This document shows positions 8,965-16,399 of a DNA stretch of 64,000 nucleotides, one piece after another. Origin of the DNA: Melioribacter sp051488685 (GTDB taxonomy: Bacteria > Bacteroidota > Ignavibacteria > Ignavibacteriales > Melioribacteraceae). Position 1 is the stretch's first letter. Each line of letters starts with the position of its first letter. The DNA is taken from NCBI RefSeq assembly GCF_051488685.1, contig NZ_JBPSEH010000001.1:558001-622000 (forward strand), in the 5' to 3' direction. The notes under the pieces were generated by a model. The model saw only the letters and a list, made by a program, of their open reading frames with translations, was not told where the DNA came from and did not search any database. The translations under genes were made by a program, and so were the position numbers.

Positions 8965-11643
8965 TTATGATTTAGCCGGATTTGGTTTTTCCGGATTTAT
9001 GCCGAGTTCCTTTTGAGCTTTTTTAAGTAAATCGAGTTTAATCTTTTTTTCTTTATAAAGCGAATAGAGAGTAGCATAGACAATATGTTTGGCATCTACT
9101 TCAAAGAAATCGCGCAATGCTGCTCTGCTTTCACTTCTTCCGAAACCGTAAGTACCAAGCGAATGGAGAGGTCCTGGCAACCATTTTGCCAGAGCGTCTT
9201 TGATAATCTGGACATAATCCGATGCAGCCACAAAAACTCCCGATTCGCCCTTCGTCACTTCGGAAATATACGGCGTTCTCGGTTTTTTATCGGGATGGAA
9301 CATGTTCCATCTTTCAGTTTCCTGGGCGTCGAGATGCAAATTTTTGTAACTCGTAACGCTCCAGATATCCGTTGACACTTTATAATTATTTTCGAGAATA
9401 TCCGCTGCTTTAATGACTTCGTTGAGTATGGTTCCACTTCCCAGTAGATGCGCTTTTAATTTTTGATCATTCATTTTTGAGGAGCGGAATTTATACATGC
9501 CTTTCAAAATACCTTCCTTTACTCCTTCGGGCATCGGAGGCTGGGGATAATTTTCGTTCATAATAGTTATGTAATAAAAAACATCTTCTCGCTTTTCATA
9601 CATTCGATAGATGCCGTCTCTAATAATTACGGCAAGTTCATAAGCAAATGCCGGGTCGTATGCAACGAGATTCGGAATTGGATAAGCCAGAAGATGGCTC
9701 TGACCATCCTGGTGCTGCAGACCCTCTCCTGCTAAAGTAGTTCTTCCAGCTGTTGCTCCGAGTAAAAATCCTTTGCAACGCATATCACCTGCAGCCCAGA
9801 TTAAATCCCCAACTCGTTGTAATCCGAACATCGAATAAAATGAAAAGAATGGGATGGTGTTGATCCCATGAACGGCGTAAGCTGTACCGGCGGCAATGAA
9901 AGACGACATCGAGCCGGCTTCGGTAATCCCCTCTTCGAGTATTTGCCCATTTTTTGCTTCTTTATAATAGAGCAAACTGTCGCTGTCAACCGGTTCGTAC
10001 AATTGACCTGCATGAGAATAAATGCCAACCTGTCGGAAAAGGGCTTCCATTCCGAATGTACGAGCTTCATCCGGAACAATTGGTACAATAAGGTGCCCGA
10101 TTTCTCTATCCTTCAACAACTTAGCCAGTATCCTTACATAAACCATAGTTGTCGAAACTTCACGGTCTTCTGTGCCTTTATAAAATTCTTCGAATATTTC
10201 TTCGGGAGGAGTTTTAAGCGGTTGTGATTTGACAACTCTTTTAGGAATATAACCGCCAAGAGCTTTTCTTCTTTCTTTCAGATAACGGATTTCGGGCGAA
10301 TCTTCCGGTGGACGATAAAAAGGAGCTTTAGAAACTTCTTCGTCACTGATTGGAATCGAAAAGCGCGTTCTGAATTCTCTCAATTCTTCTTCGTTCAGTT
10401 TTTTCTGTTGATGGGTAATATTCTTACCTTCACCAGCTTCTCCAAGTCCGTATCCCTTAACTGTTTTTGCAAGAATTACTGTAGGGGCATCTTTATGCTC
10501 GACTGCAGCTTTATAAGCAGCGTAGACTTTCTCTGGGTCGTGACCGCCGCGTTTCATTTTTTCCAATTGTTCGTCAGTATAATGTTCTACGAGTTTTAGT
10601 AGTTCGGGGTACTTACCGAAGAAATGTTCACGGACGTACTTGCCGCCTCTTGTAACGTAGTTTTGAGATTCACCGTCGATTGTTTCGTTCATCCGCTTTA
10701 CCAGGAGTCCGGTTTTATCCTGTTCGAGCAAGGGATCCCAGTCGCTTCCCCAGATGACCTTAATAACGTTCCAGCCAGCGCCTCTGAAAACTGCTTCGAG
10801 TTCCTGAACAATATTGCCATTGCCACGCACGGGACCATCGAGGCGCTGTAAATTGCAATTTATTACAAAAATCAGATTGTCAAGTTTTTCACGAGCTGCC
10901 AGCGAAATAGCGCCCAAAGTCTCAGGTTCGTCTGTTTCACCGTCGCCAATAAAAGCCCATACTTTCTGGTCGCTCGGTTTTTTAAGACCTCTATCTTCGA
11001 GATATCTTATAAAGCGCGCTTGATAGATTGCTTGAATTGGACCTAAACCCATTGAGACAGTCGGAAATTCCCAGAAGTCGGGCATCAGCCAGGGATGAGG
11101 ATATGAAGAAAGTCCGCCGCCTGGTTTTAATTCCCTTCTGAAATTTTCAAGTTGCTCTACAGTCAATCTGCCTTCGAGAAAAGCTCGCGCATAAATTCCA
11201 GGCGCCGCATGACCTTGATAATAAATTATATCTCCTTCATGATTACCATCTTTACCACGGAAAAAATGATTAAATCCAATCTCATATAAAGTTGCCGCCG
11301 AAGCATAAGTTGAAATGTGTCCACCAATTCCGTTTTCTTCTTTATTGGCTCGAACAACCATAGCCATAGCGTTCCATCGAACTAGACTTTTTATACGTCT
11401 CTCGATTTCTCGTCCTCCCGGGAAAGGGGGTTCTTTTTCTTTGGGTATTGTATTGATATGAGGGGTATTGGCTGTAAATGGTATCTCTACTCCTTTCTGG
11501 TGAGCATAGGTATCGAGATTGTGAAGTAGTTCTTTTACCTTTTCCGGGCCACCTGTTTGCAATACATATTCGAGAGATTCGAGCCATTCTTGTAGTTCGA
11601 TCTCTTCGAGTTCGGATAAATATTTATTGTTTTTATCGCTCAT
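8965..11643 (-). CDS. aceE: pyruvate dehydrogenase E1 component, homodimeric type
   Basis: Thiamine-diphosphate-dependent E1 of 892 residues, the length of the single-chain AceE family rather than the two-chain E1 alpha/beta type. The thiamine-diphosphate motif starts at GDGETDEPET and runs to INCNLQRLDGPVRGNG. Other AceE hallmarks are YYQGHAAPGIYARAFLEGR, GGLSSYPHPWLMPDFWEFPT, and the central LGATAGRTTLAGEGLQHQDG. It decarboxylates pyruvate and reductively acetylates E2. First gene of the operon, with about 120 bases of AT-rich leader upstream and aceF 29 bases downstream. Confidence 0.96.
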   Translation of the reverse strand: MSDKNNKYLSELEEIELQEWLESLEYVLQTGGPEKVKELLHNLDTYAHQKGVEIPFTANTPHINTIPKEKEPPFPGGREIERRIKSLVRWNAMAMVVRANKEENGIGGHISTYASAATLYEIGFNHFFRGKDGNHEGDIIYYQGHAAPGIYARAFLEGRLTVEQLENFRRELKPGGGLSSYPHPWLMPDFWEFPTVSMGLGPIQAIYQARFIRYLEDRGLKKPSDQKVWAFIGDGETDEPETLGAISLAAREKLDNLIFVINCNLQRLDGPVRGNGNIVQELEAVFRGAGWNVIKVIWGSDWDPLLEQDKTGLLVKRMNETIDGESQNYVTRGGKYVREHFFGKYPELLKLVEHYTDEQLEKMKRGGHDPEKVYAAYKAAVEHKDAPTVILAKTVKGYGLGEAGEGKNITHQQKKLNEEELREFRTRFSIPISDEEVSKAPFYRPPEDSPEIRYLKERRKALGGYIPKRVVKSQPLKTPPEEIFEEFYKGTEDREVSTTMVYVRILAKLLKDREIGHLIVPIVPDEARTFGMEALFRQVGIYSHAGQLYEPVDSDSLLYYKEAKNGQILEEGITEAGSMSSFIAAGTAYAVHGINTIPFFSFYSMFGLQRVGDLIWAAGDMRCKGFLLGATAGRTTLAGEGLQHQDGQSHLLAYPIPNLVAYDPAFAYELAVIIRDGIYRMYEKREDVFYYITIMNENYPQPPMPEGVKEGILKGMYKFRSSKMNDQKLKAHLLGSGTILNEVIKAADILENNYKVSTDIWSVTSYKNLHLDAQETERWNMFHPDKKPRTPYISEVTKGESGVFVAASDYVQIIKDALAKWLPGPLHSLGTYGFGRSESRAALRDFFEVDAKHIVYATLYSLYKEKKIKLDLLKKAQKELGINPEKPNPAKS

Positions 11644-11699
11644 AATTAATCCCGTTTTTTCAATCTTCTAAATAATAGTTAAACTCTTATTTTATTCGA

Positions 11700-11731
11700 C
11701 AAATTTAATAATTATTAGTCAACTATACCAA
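11700..11731 (-). promoter_or_regulatory. candidate promoter of aceE operon
   Basis: On the minus strand TTGGTA (11726-11731) precedes TAAATTTG (11700-11707). This matches the Bacteroidota-type -33 TTG / -7 TAnnTTTG layout, with a spacing close to that of the cysteine-leader promoter. It ends 56 bases ahead of the aceE start. Confidence 0.35.
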
Positions 11732-11765
11732 TTTGCGATAACGTATAACTAAATAAGTAAGTTCC

Positions 11766-12650
11766 TCAATCGGAATGCCCTTCTGGTTCTGCGTGTACCA
11801 TTACTGTAATGTTTTTCACTTCTTTCATAATAGCTTTCTCTACTTTGTGAGAAATATCGTGCGCTTCGCCAATACTCAAGTTCCTTTTAACATGAATATT
11901 TATATCGACAAATCTATAAGGACCCGATTCTCTAATTTTAATATCGTGCGACTCGATAACTTCGGGTAGACTGTTTACGATTTGATAAATTTTTTCGTAC
12001 AGTCCTTCCGGAGCTTTGTCGATCAAGGCATCGAAAGAACGTTTGCCAAGTCGGTAACTTACTCCTAAAATAATGATTGCCACCGCTAATCCAGCAACAG
12101 CATCAGTATAAAAGAAATTAAACGAAGCCCCCGTTAAACCGATCAGTACTACTGCCGAACTCCATATATCGGTTGAAAAATGGAGAGCATCTGCTTCAAG
12201 CGCCTGGCTGTTGTGTTTGACCGCCGCTCTTCTCAATGCCCTCGAACGCGATATGTCGACCACTATTGAAGTAATCACTACAAGGAAAGCCCAGACATTA
12301 ACTTCAATTTCGACTTCGTTCGTAATAAGTCGTCGTATAGCTTCATAAATTATCCAGAAACTTGTAATGAATAAAAGAAGGGTTTCGATCAGCGCCGAAT
12401 AGTTTTCGATTTTACCATGCCCGTAATGATGTTTTTCGTCCGCCGGTTTATCTGAAATATTAACTGCCAGATACGTAATACCTGCAGCAATTAAATCGAG
12501 CGCCGAATGAAGCGCTTCGGATAAAATGCCGAGACTGCCTGTCATCATGCCGACGATTATCTTAAAAGCTGTGAGCATCAACGCCGCCAGTACCGACAGT
12601 AGCGCTACATTCTTTTTTTCCTTTATTGTTTCAGTTTTTGTTTCTACCAC
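11766..12650 (-). CDS. cation diffusion facilitator family transporter
   Basis: Membrane metal-ion exporter of 294 residues with the CDF layout. Six membrane segments occupy roughly residues 15-210, with metal-site motifs HSALDLIAAGITYLA near residue 42 and HHYGHGKIENYSALIE near residue 73. A cytoplasmic C-terminal ferredoxin-like domain ends with HISHKVEK- and HAEPEG-type motifs (DISHKVEKAIMKEVKNITVMVHAEPEG). Members export Zn, Fe, Mn or Co; the ion cannot be assigned from sequence alone. The likely start is GTG at 12648-12650. It is divergent from the cysteine/sulfate operon, and the two share a 100-base promoter region. Confidence 0.88.
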   Translation of the reverse strand: MVETKTETIKEKKNVALLSVLAALMLTAFKIIVGMMTGSLGILSEALHSALDLIAAGITYLAVNISDKPADEKHHYGHGKIENYSALIETLLLFITSFWIIYEAIRRLITNEVEIEVNVWAFLVVITSIVVDISRSRALRRAAVKHNSQALEADALHFSTDIWSSAVVLIGLTGASFNFFYTDAVAGLAVAIIILGVSYRLGKRSFDALIDKAPEGLYEKIYQIVNSLPEVIESHDIKIRESGPYRFVDINIHVKRNLSIGEAHDISHKVEKAIMKEVKNITVMVHAEPEGHSD

Positions 12651-12752
12651 TTGATCACTTCTAATGCTTTGGCTTTATTAATTAAAGCTTTATATCGATT
12701 TATTCTATATAAAGAAATTTTATCTATTTTAGAAATAAATTCAAATTTATAC

Positions 12753-12783
12753 TTGACACAATATCTTATTATTATTATGTTTG
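12753..12783 (+). promoter_or_regulatory. promoter of sulfate-assimilation leader transcript
   Basis: TTGACA at 12753-12758, a 17-base spacer, then TATGTTTG at 12776-12783, which fits TAnnTTTG of Bacteroidota-type promoters. Transcription would begin near 12790, 15-20 bases ahead of the first Cys-rich leader ORF. Confidence 0.65.
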
Positions 12784-12806
12784 CCCTCAAAATCAGGCAA
12801 TGTAAC

Positions 12807-12884
12807 ATGTCAGTACCCCAAAAAAATAATTTTTGTTGTGCTTGTTGTATGATGAACCTCACGACTTCGAGGCGGAGGGTATGA
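12807..12884 (+). CDS. cysteine-rich leader peptide 1 (25 codons), attenuator sensor
   Basis: Short ORF, ATG 12807 to TGA 12882-12884, starting about 20 bases after the predicted transcription start. It reads MSVPQKNNF, then Cys-Cys-Ala-Cys-Cys, then MMNLTTSRRRV. The four Cys codons are TGT at 12834-12839 and 12843-12848. A weak AGGC stands 9 bases ahead of the ATG. Its stop is 33 bases before the 5' arm of a strong intrinsic terminator, and the genes downstream make sulfide for cysteine. This is the classical layout of an amino-acid leader peptide whose ribosome stalls when charged Cys-tRNA is scarce. No homology is claimed; the call rests on codon content, position and RNA pairing. The same frame is open upstream to 12651, but that part lies before the promoter and would not be transcribed with it. 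Confidence 0.72.
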   Translation: MSVPQKNNFCCACCMMNLTTSRRRV

Positions 12885-12936
12885 TATAAGTTTTATGCCG
12901 ATAAAATTTTATAAATAAAGCCCTTCGCACTCGAAG
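12865..12936 (+). promoter_or_regulatory. predicted antiterminator pairing
   Basis: CTTCGAG at 12865-12871 is fully complementary to CTCGAAG at 12930-12936. CGGAGGG at 12873-12879 pairs with CCCTTCG at 12921-12927 with one G-U pair. The two 7-base helices stack, with a small internal loop, and occupy both arms of the terminator. The left strand lies 16 bases past the last Cys codon and next to the leader stop. A ribosome held at the Cys codons leaves it free (antiterminator forms), while one reaching the stop covers it (terminator forms). Geometry is read from sequence; energies were not computed. Confidence 0.65.
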
Positions 12937-12948
12937 GGCTTTTTTTTT
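12917..12948 (+). terminator. intrinsic terminator of the cysteine attenuator
   Basis: Perfect 11-base stem AAAGCCCTTCG / CGAAGGGCTTT (12917-12927 and 12932-12942) with a CACT loop, followed by a run of T to 12948. It stands between leader peptide 1 and leader peptide 2, with no complete gene ending before it on this strand. It must therefore act on the leader transcript. Confidence 0.9.
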
Positions 12949-12971
12949 AATATCAATCGAGGAGCAATAAA

Positions 12972-13094
12972 ATGAGAACGAAAATATTACATAAGCGCAA
13001 GAGTAAATATCTGTCTTTAAGAAAGCATTCATTTTCCAGCCCTTCCATGCCCTACCTTATGCAAGCTCACTGCGCTTGTTCTTGTTGTTGTTAG
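12972..13094 (+). CDS. cysteine-rich leader peptide 2 (40 codons)
   Basis: ORF from ATG 12972 to TAG 13092-13094 with a very good ribosome site, GAGGAG at 12959-12964, 7 bases upstream. The product is basic (MRTKILHKRKSKYLSLRK...) and ends His-Cys-Ala-Cys-Ser-Cys-Cys-Cys-stop: five Cys codons within the last seven. It lies after the intrinsic terminator and 71 bases before the DUF2061 gene, so it is translated only when the terminator is read through. TAGTCCC at its stop (13092-13098) can pair imperfectly with GGGAGTA (13155-13161), the likely ribosome site of the next gene. Stalling at the Cys codons could therefore open that site. An alternative is a small metal- or redox-binding peptide. 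The coding call is firm; the role is inferred. Confidence 0.72.
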   Translation: MRTKILHKRKSKYLSLRKHSFSSPSMPYLMQAHCACSCCC

Positions 13095-13165
13095 TCCCAT
13101 AAACACACCAGCACTTTAGAACTATTTTACTATCGAGGATTTAGTCCGTTAATCGGGAGTAGTCT

Positions 13166-13390
13166 ATGTATGAAAAACCATACAGGAGTATAATTAAATC
13201 GATCTCGTGGCGCATTACAGGCACAATCGATACGATGCTTATATCATACTTGATAACAGGTAGTATCGAGACTGCAGCTTCAATAGGTGGTATTGAAATT
13301 TTTACAAAAATGATTCTCTACTTCATCCACGAAAGACTATGGAACAAAATAAATATTGGGAAAAAATCAGAACCCGAATATCACATTTAG
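13166..13390 (+). CDS. DUF2061 family small membrane protein
   Basis: Protein of 74 residues matching the DUF2061 pattern: RSIIKSISWRITGTIDTMLISYLITGS near the start, then EIFTKMILYFIHERLWNKI. It has one or two hydrophobic helices and is expected in the inner membrane. DUF2061 genes recur at the head of sulfate-assimilation operons in many bacteria, and this one is followed after 9 bases by cysH. A part in sulfate transport or in organising the assimilation enzymes has been suggested by such context, but the biochemical role is unknown. GGGAG lies 5-10 bases before the ATG. Confidence 0.82.
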   Translation: MYEKPYRSIIKSISWRITGTIDTMLISYLITGSIETAASIGGIEIFTKMILYFIHERLWNKINIGKKSEPEYHI

Positions 13391-13399
13391 GAGCATATT

Positions 13400-14113
13400 A
13401 TGAAAGGAAAAGAAATTCTTGCAGAAAACTTAAATAATCTCGACGCGTTTTCTGTATTAAAAAAATTAATTGAAAGTTATGGAAACCGGGTTGTTTTTTC
13501 GACAAGCTTCAGCATTGAAGATCAGGTAATTACCGATATGCTCACAAAAATAACCCCGAAGCCCAACATATTCACATTAGATACGGGCAGATTGCACGAG
13601 GCCACATACAAAACATTAGAACTTACACGCGAGCATTACAACATAGATATTAAAATCTATTTCCCTGATTACAACAAAGTCGAAGAGATGGTTTTTCGTC
13701 ACGGCGTTAATCTTTTTTATAAAAGCGTGGACTTGCGTAAATATTGCTGTAGTATTAGAAAACTGGAGCCTCTCTCAAGAGCCTTAAGAAATGCAATGGT
13801 CTGGATTACCGGTCTTCGAAGAGAACAGTCGATTACGCGTAAAAATATCGAACTGGTCGAGGAGGACAATCTACATGGAGTAATCAAAATTAACCCGCTT
13901 TACAACTGGAGTGAAACCGAAGTTTGGAATTATATCCGTACTCAGAATATACCATACAATAGCCTTTACGAAAAAGGATACACAAGTATAGGCTGCGAGC
14001 CCTGCACTCGACCGATTCAGCCTGGCGAGGAGACGCGTGCAGGCAGATGGTGGTGGGAGCACCCCGAGACAAAAGAATGCGGATTACACATAAAACAACG
14101 GGAGAATCAATAA
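13400..14113 (+). CDS. cysH: adenylyl-sulfate (APS) reductase, assimilatory
   Basis: Protein of 237 residues of the PAPS/APS reductase family. It shows the two Cys pairs of iron-sulfur APS reductases: YCCSIRKLEPL near residue 114 and GCEPCTRP near residue 197. The C-terminal catalytic Cys is in KECGLHIKQ. PAPS-type enzymes such as E. coli CysH lack the two pairs, so this one most likely reduces APS directly to sulfite with a 4Fe-4S cluster. No APS kinase gene is present in the cluster, in agreement. The phosphosulfate-binding SFSIEDQVITDML lies at residues 35-47. AGGAG overlaps the DUF2061 stop just upstream. Confidence 0.92.
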   Translation: MKGKEILAENLNNLDAFSVLKKLIESYGNRVVFSTSFSIEDQVITDMLTKITPKPNIFTLDTGRLHEATYKTLELTREHYNIDIKIYFPDYNKVEEMVFRHGVNLFYKSVDLRKYCCSIRKLEPLSRALRNAMVWITGLRREQSITRKNIELVEEDNLHGVIKINPLYNWSETEVWNYIRTQNIPYNSLYEKGYTSIGCEPCTRPIQPGEETRAGRWWWEHPETKECGLHIKQRENQ

Positions 14114-14994
14114 TGGATTACATCGACAAACTTGAAGCGCACAGCATTTATATATTCCGTGAAGCCTACCGCGAATTTAAAAATCTCGCAATGCTCTGGT
14201 CAATCGGAAAAGACAGCACCGTTCTCTTACATATAGCACGGAAAGCCTTTTTCGGTCATTTGCCGTTTCCACTGGTTCATATCGACACTTCATTTAAAAT
14301 TCCGGAGATGATCGAATACAGAAATCGTCTTGCAAAAGAGCTGGGATTCAATCTTATCGTAGGTCAAAACACCGAAGCTCTTAAAAGCAAAAAAACATTT
14401 CCCGACGGGAGTGTGGACAGAATTACATGCTGCCAGTTATTAAAAACCGAAGCTTTGATAAATACATTATCGGGCAAATGGAAACGACTTAAATTAGACC
14501 ATTCCACCGGCGCTTTTGTTGAAGACGAGAATACAGAGGCTTACACAGGCGTTATAGTTGGCGTCCGTTCTGATGAAGAAGGCAGTCGTTCAAAGGAGAG
14601 ATATTTTTCTCCGCGCGACAAAAACAGCGACTGGGATATAGGCGACCAGCCGCCTGAATTCTGGAATCAGTTCAAAACTGAATTTGCACCCGGTACACAT
14701 GTTCGTATTCATCCCCTGCTTGACTGGACGGAATTGAATATCTGGGAATACATTCGAAGGGAAAATATTCCCGTAGTTTCTCTTTACTTCGACAATGGTT
14801 TCGGAATGCGTTACAGGTCACTAGGTTGCTATCCGTGCACCAAGCCAGTTGAATCTCAGGCAAAGAACGTTGACGAAATTATAGAAGAGTTACGTTCAGG
14901 TAAATTCGCAAATATAGCCGAACGCTCAGGGCGGCAGCAGGATAAAGACGGAGGTGGTACACTTGAAGAACTGCGCCGCTCCGGATATATGTAA
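14113..14994 (+). CDS. cysD: sulfate adenylyltransferase subunit 2
   Basis: Catalytic subunit of ATP sulfurylase, 293 residues, which makes APS from sulfate and ATP together with the CysN GTPase. The PP-loop motif SIGKDSTVLLHIARKAFF is at about residues 33-50; further CysD hallmarks are PFPLVHIDTSFKIPEMIEYR, GVRSDEEGSRSKERYFSPRD and the C-terminal YRSLGCYPCTKPV. The start is the ATG in TAATG at the cysH stop (14111-14115), with GGGAGAA just ahead. The longer frame running back to 14047 lies inside cysH and has no ribosome site. CysN follows after 25 bases. Confidence 0.94.
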   Translation: MDYIDKLEAHSIYIFREAYREFKNLAMLWSIGKDSTVLLHIARKAFFGHLPFPLVHIDTSFKIPEMIEYRNRLAKELGFNLIVGQNTEALKSKKTFPDGSVDRITCCQLLKTEALINTLSGKWKRLKLDHSTGAFVEDENTEAYTGVIVGVRSDEEGSRSKERYFSPRDKNSDWDIGDQPPEFWNQFKTEFAPGTHVRIHPLLDWTELNIWEYIRRENIPVVSLYFDNGFGMRYRSLGCYPCTKPVESQAKNVDEIIEELRSGKFANIAERSGRQQDKDGGGTLEELRRSGYM

Positions 14995-15019
14995 TAAATA
15001 AATCAACAGAGGTTTTTAA

Positions 15020-16399
15020 ATGAAAGAAAGAATGAATATCGTTTTCGTAGGCCATGTGGACCACGGCAAGAGCACTTTAATCGGGCGACTCCTATCAGAT
15101 ACCAACTCATTGCCCGAGGGAAAACTTGAACAAGTAAAACGCACGTGTCAGCTCAATTCCAAACCTTTCGAATACGCTTTTTTGCTCGACGCTCTTAAAG
15201 ACGAACAGGCACAAGGAATTACTATTGATACTGCAAGAGTCTTTTTCAAAACAAGCAAACGCGAATATATAATTATCGATGCCCCGGGTCATATTGAATT
15301 TCTGAAAAATATGGTCAGTGGAGCTTCCAGAGCCGATGCGGCCATTCTAACGATCGACGCTCAGGAAGGCATTGCCGAAAACTCGCGACGGCATGCTTAT
15401 ATGCTATCCATGCTCGGTATCAATCAAATTGTCGTCGCTGTTAACAAAATGGATCTGGTAAATTACAGTCGAGATGTTTTCGAGAACATAAAAACTAATT
15501 ACTCCATTTTCCTGACTGAAATTGGAATAACGCCAGTTGCTTACGTTCCGGTCTCGGCACGCGAAGGGATTAATTTAATTGCGCATTCAGATCGTACACC
15601 CTGGTACAGGGGAAAAACAATAATCGATTTAATTGACGACTTTAAGTGCTCTCGGTCGGATCCGGAAAACAGCTTCCGAATGTTCGTACAGGGCGTTTAT
15701 AAATTCACAGAAAAAAACGACAACAGAAGAATAATTGCTGGCACAATTAATTCAGGCAGAATTGAACGCGGCGACGAAATTATCTTTCTCCCATCAGGCA
15801 AAACAAGCAACGTTAAATCGATTGAAATATTTGGCAAAGAAGACGTTAATAGCGCCGAAGCTGGAATGGCAATTGGCCTTACTATTACTTCGGAACTCTA
15901 TATTAAAAACGGCGAATTGATATGCAAAAAGGGGGAAAAACTTCCATCCGTTAGCAATCGTTTTAAAGCCAATATCTTCTGGATGGGTAAAAATAAATTA
16001 ACTATCGGGAAAAAATATAAAATCAAACTGGGCACATTTAAATCAGAACTCTTTATTGAAAAAATCGAAACATCACTTGATGCCTCTACTCTCAGAATAA
16101 ACACAAATCCTGAAAATGTTAATCGACACGAAGTTGCTACAGTGATTTTAAACACTCTTAAACCCGTGGCTTTCGATTTAAGTAATGAAATTAAGGACAC
16201 CGGTCGATTTGTAATCGTGGAAGACTACGATATAGCCGGAGGCGGTATTATAACTGAATCGTTGCCTACAAGTGATATTCATCTACAACCTGATTATACT
16301 CAATTCGAAATCGAACTCTACAATTTGATTAAAAAATATTTTCCACACTGGGAAATAAACATCATTAAAAACCAGAACGAAAGGGGCATACATGTATAA
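15020..16399 (+). CDS. cysN: sulfate adenylyltransferase subunit 1 (GTPase)
   Basis: GTP-hydrolysing regulatory subunit of ATP sulfurylase, 459 residues. The translation-factor-like GTPase domain has G1 GHVDHGKST (11-19), switch II DAPGHIEF near residue 91, and G4 NKMDLV near residue 146. The CysN signature GRLLSDTNSLPEGKLEQV lies in between. Two beta-barrel domains follow, as in EF-Tu-like proteins. There is no fused APS kinase (CysC) domain, which matches an APS reductase downstream step. It overlaps cysG by 8 bases. Confidence 0.93.
   Translation: MKERMNIVFVGHVDHGKSTLIGRLLSDTNSLPEGKLEQVKRTCQLNSKPFEYAFLLDALKDEQAQGITIDTARVFFKTSKREYIIIDAPGHIEFLKNMVSGASRADAAILTIDAQEGIAENSRRHAYMLSMLGINQIVVAVNKMDLVNYSRDVFENIKTNYSIFLTEIGITPVAYVPVSAREGINLIAHSDRTPWYRGKTIIDLIDDFKCSRSDPENSFRMFVQGVYKFTEKNDNRRIIAGTINSGRIERGDEIIFLPSGKTSNVKSIEIFGKEDVNSAEAGMAIGLTITSELYIKNGELICKKGEKLPSVSNRFKANIFWMGKNKLTIGKKYKIKLGTFKSELFIEKIETSLDASTLRINTNPENVNRHEVATVILNTLKPVAFDLSNEIKDTGRFVIVEDYDIAGGGIITESLPTSDIHLQPDYTQFEIELYNLIKKYFPHWEINIIKNQNERGIHV

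Noticed and set aside
12651..12806. Upstream extension of the first Cys-rich leader ORF to 77 residues
   Set aside because: The extension lies before the promoter at 12753-12783, so it would not be on the leader transcript. The ATG at 12807 fits the expected transcription start.
12644..12862. 72-residue minus-strand ORF overlapping the leader region and the CDF start
   Set aside because: It is antisense to the leader and its stop overlaps the CDF start. No ribosome site or family features; it only mirrors the AT-rich intergenic DNA.
12651..13165. SAM or other known riboswitch upstream of the sulfate operon
   Set aside because: I looked for SAM-I type paired elements and found none. The pairing present is explained by the leader-peptide attenuator.
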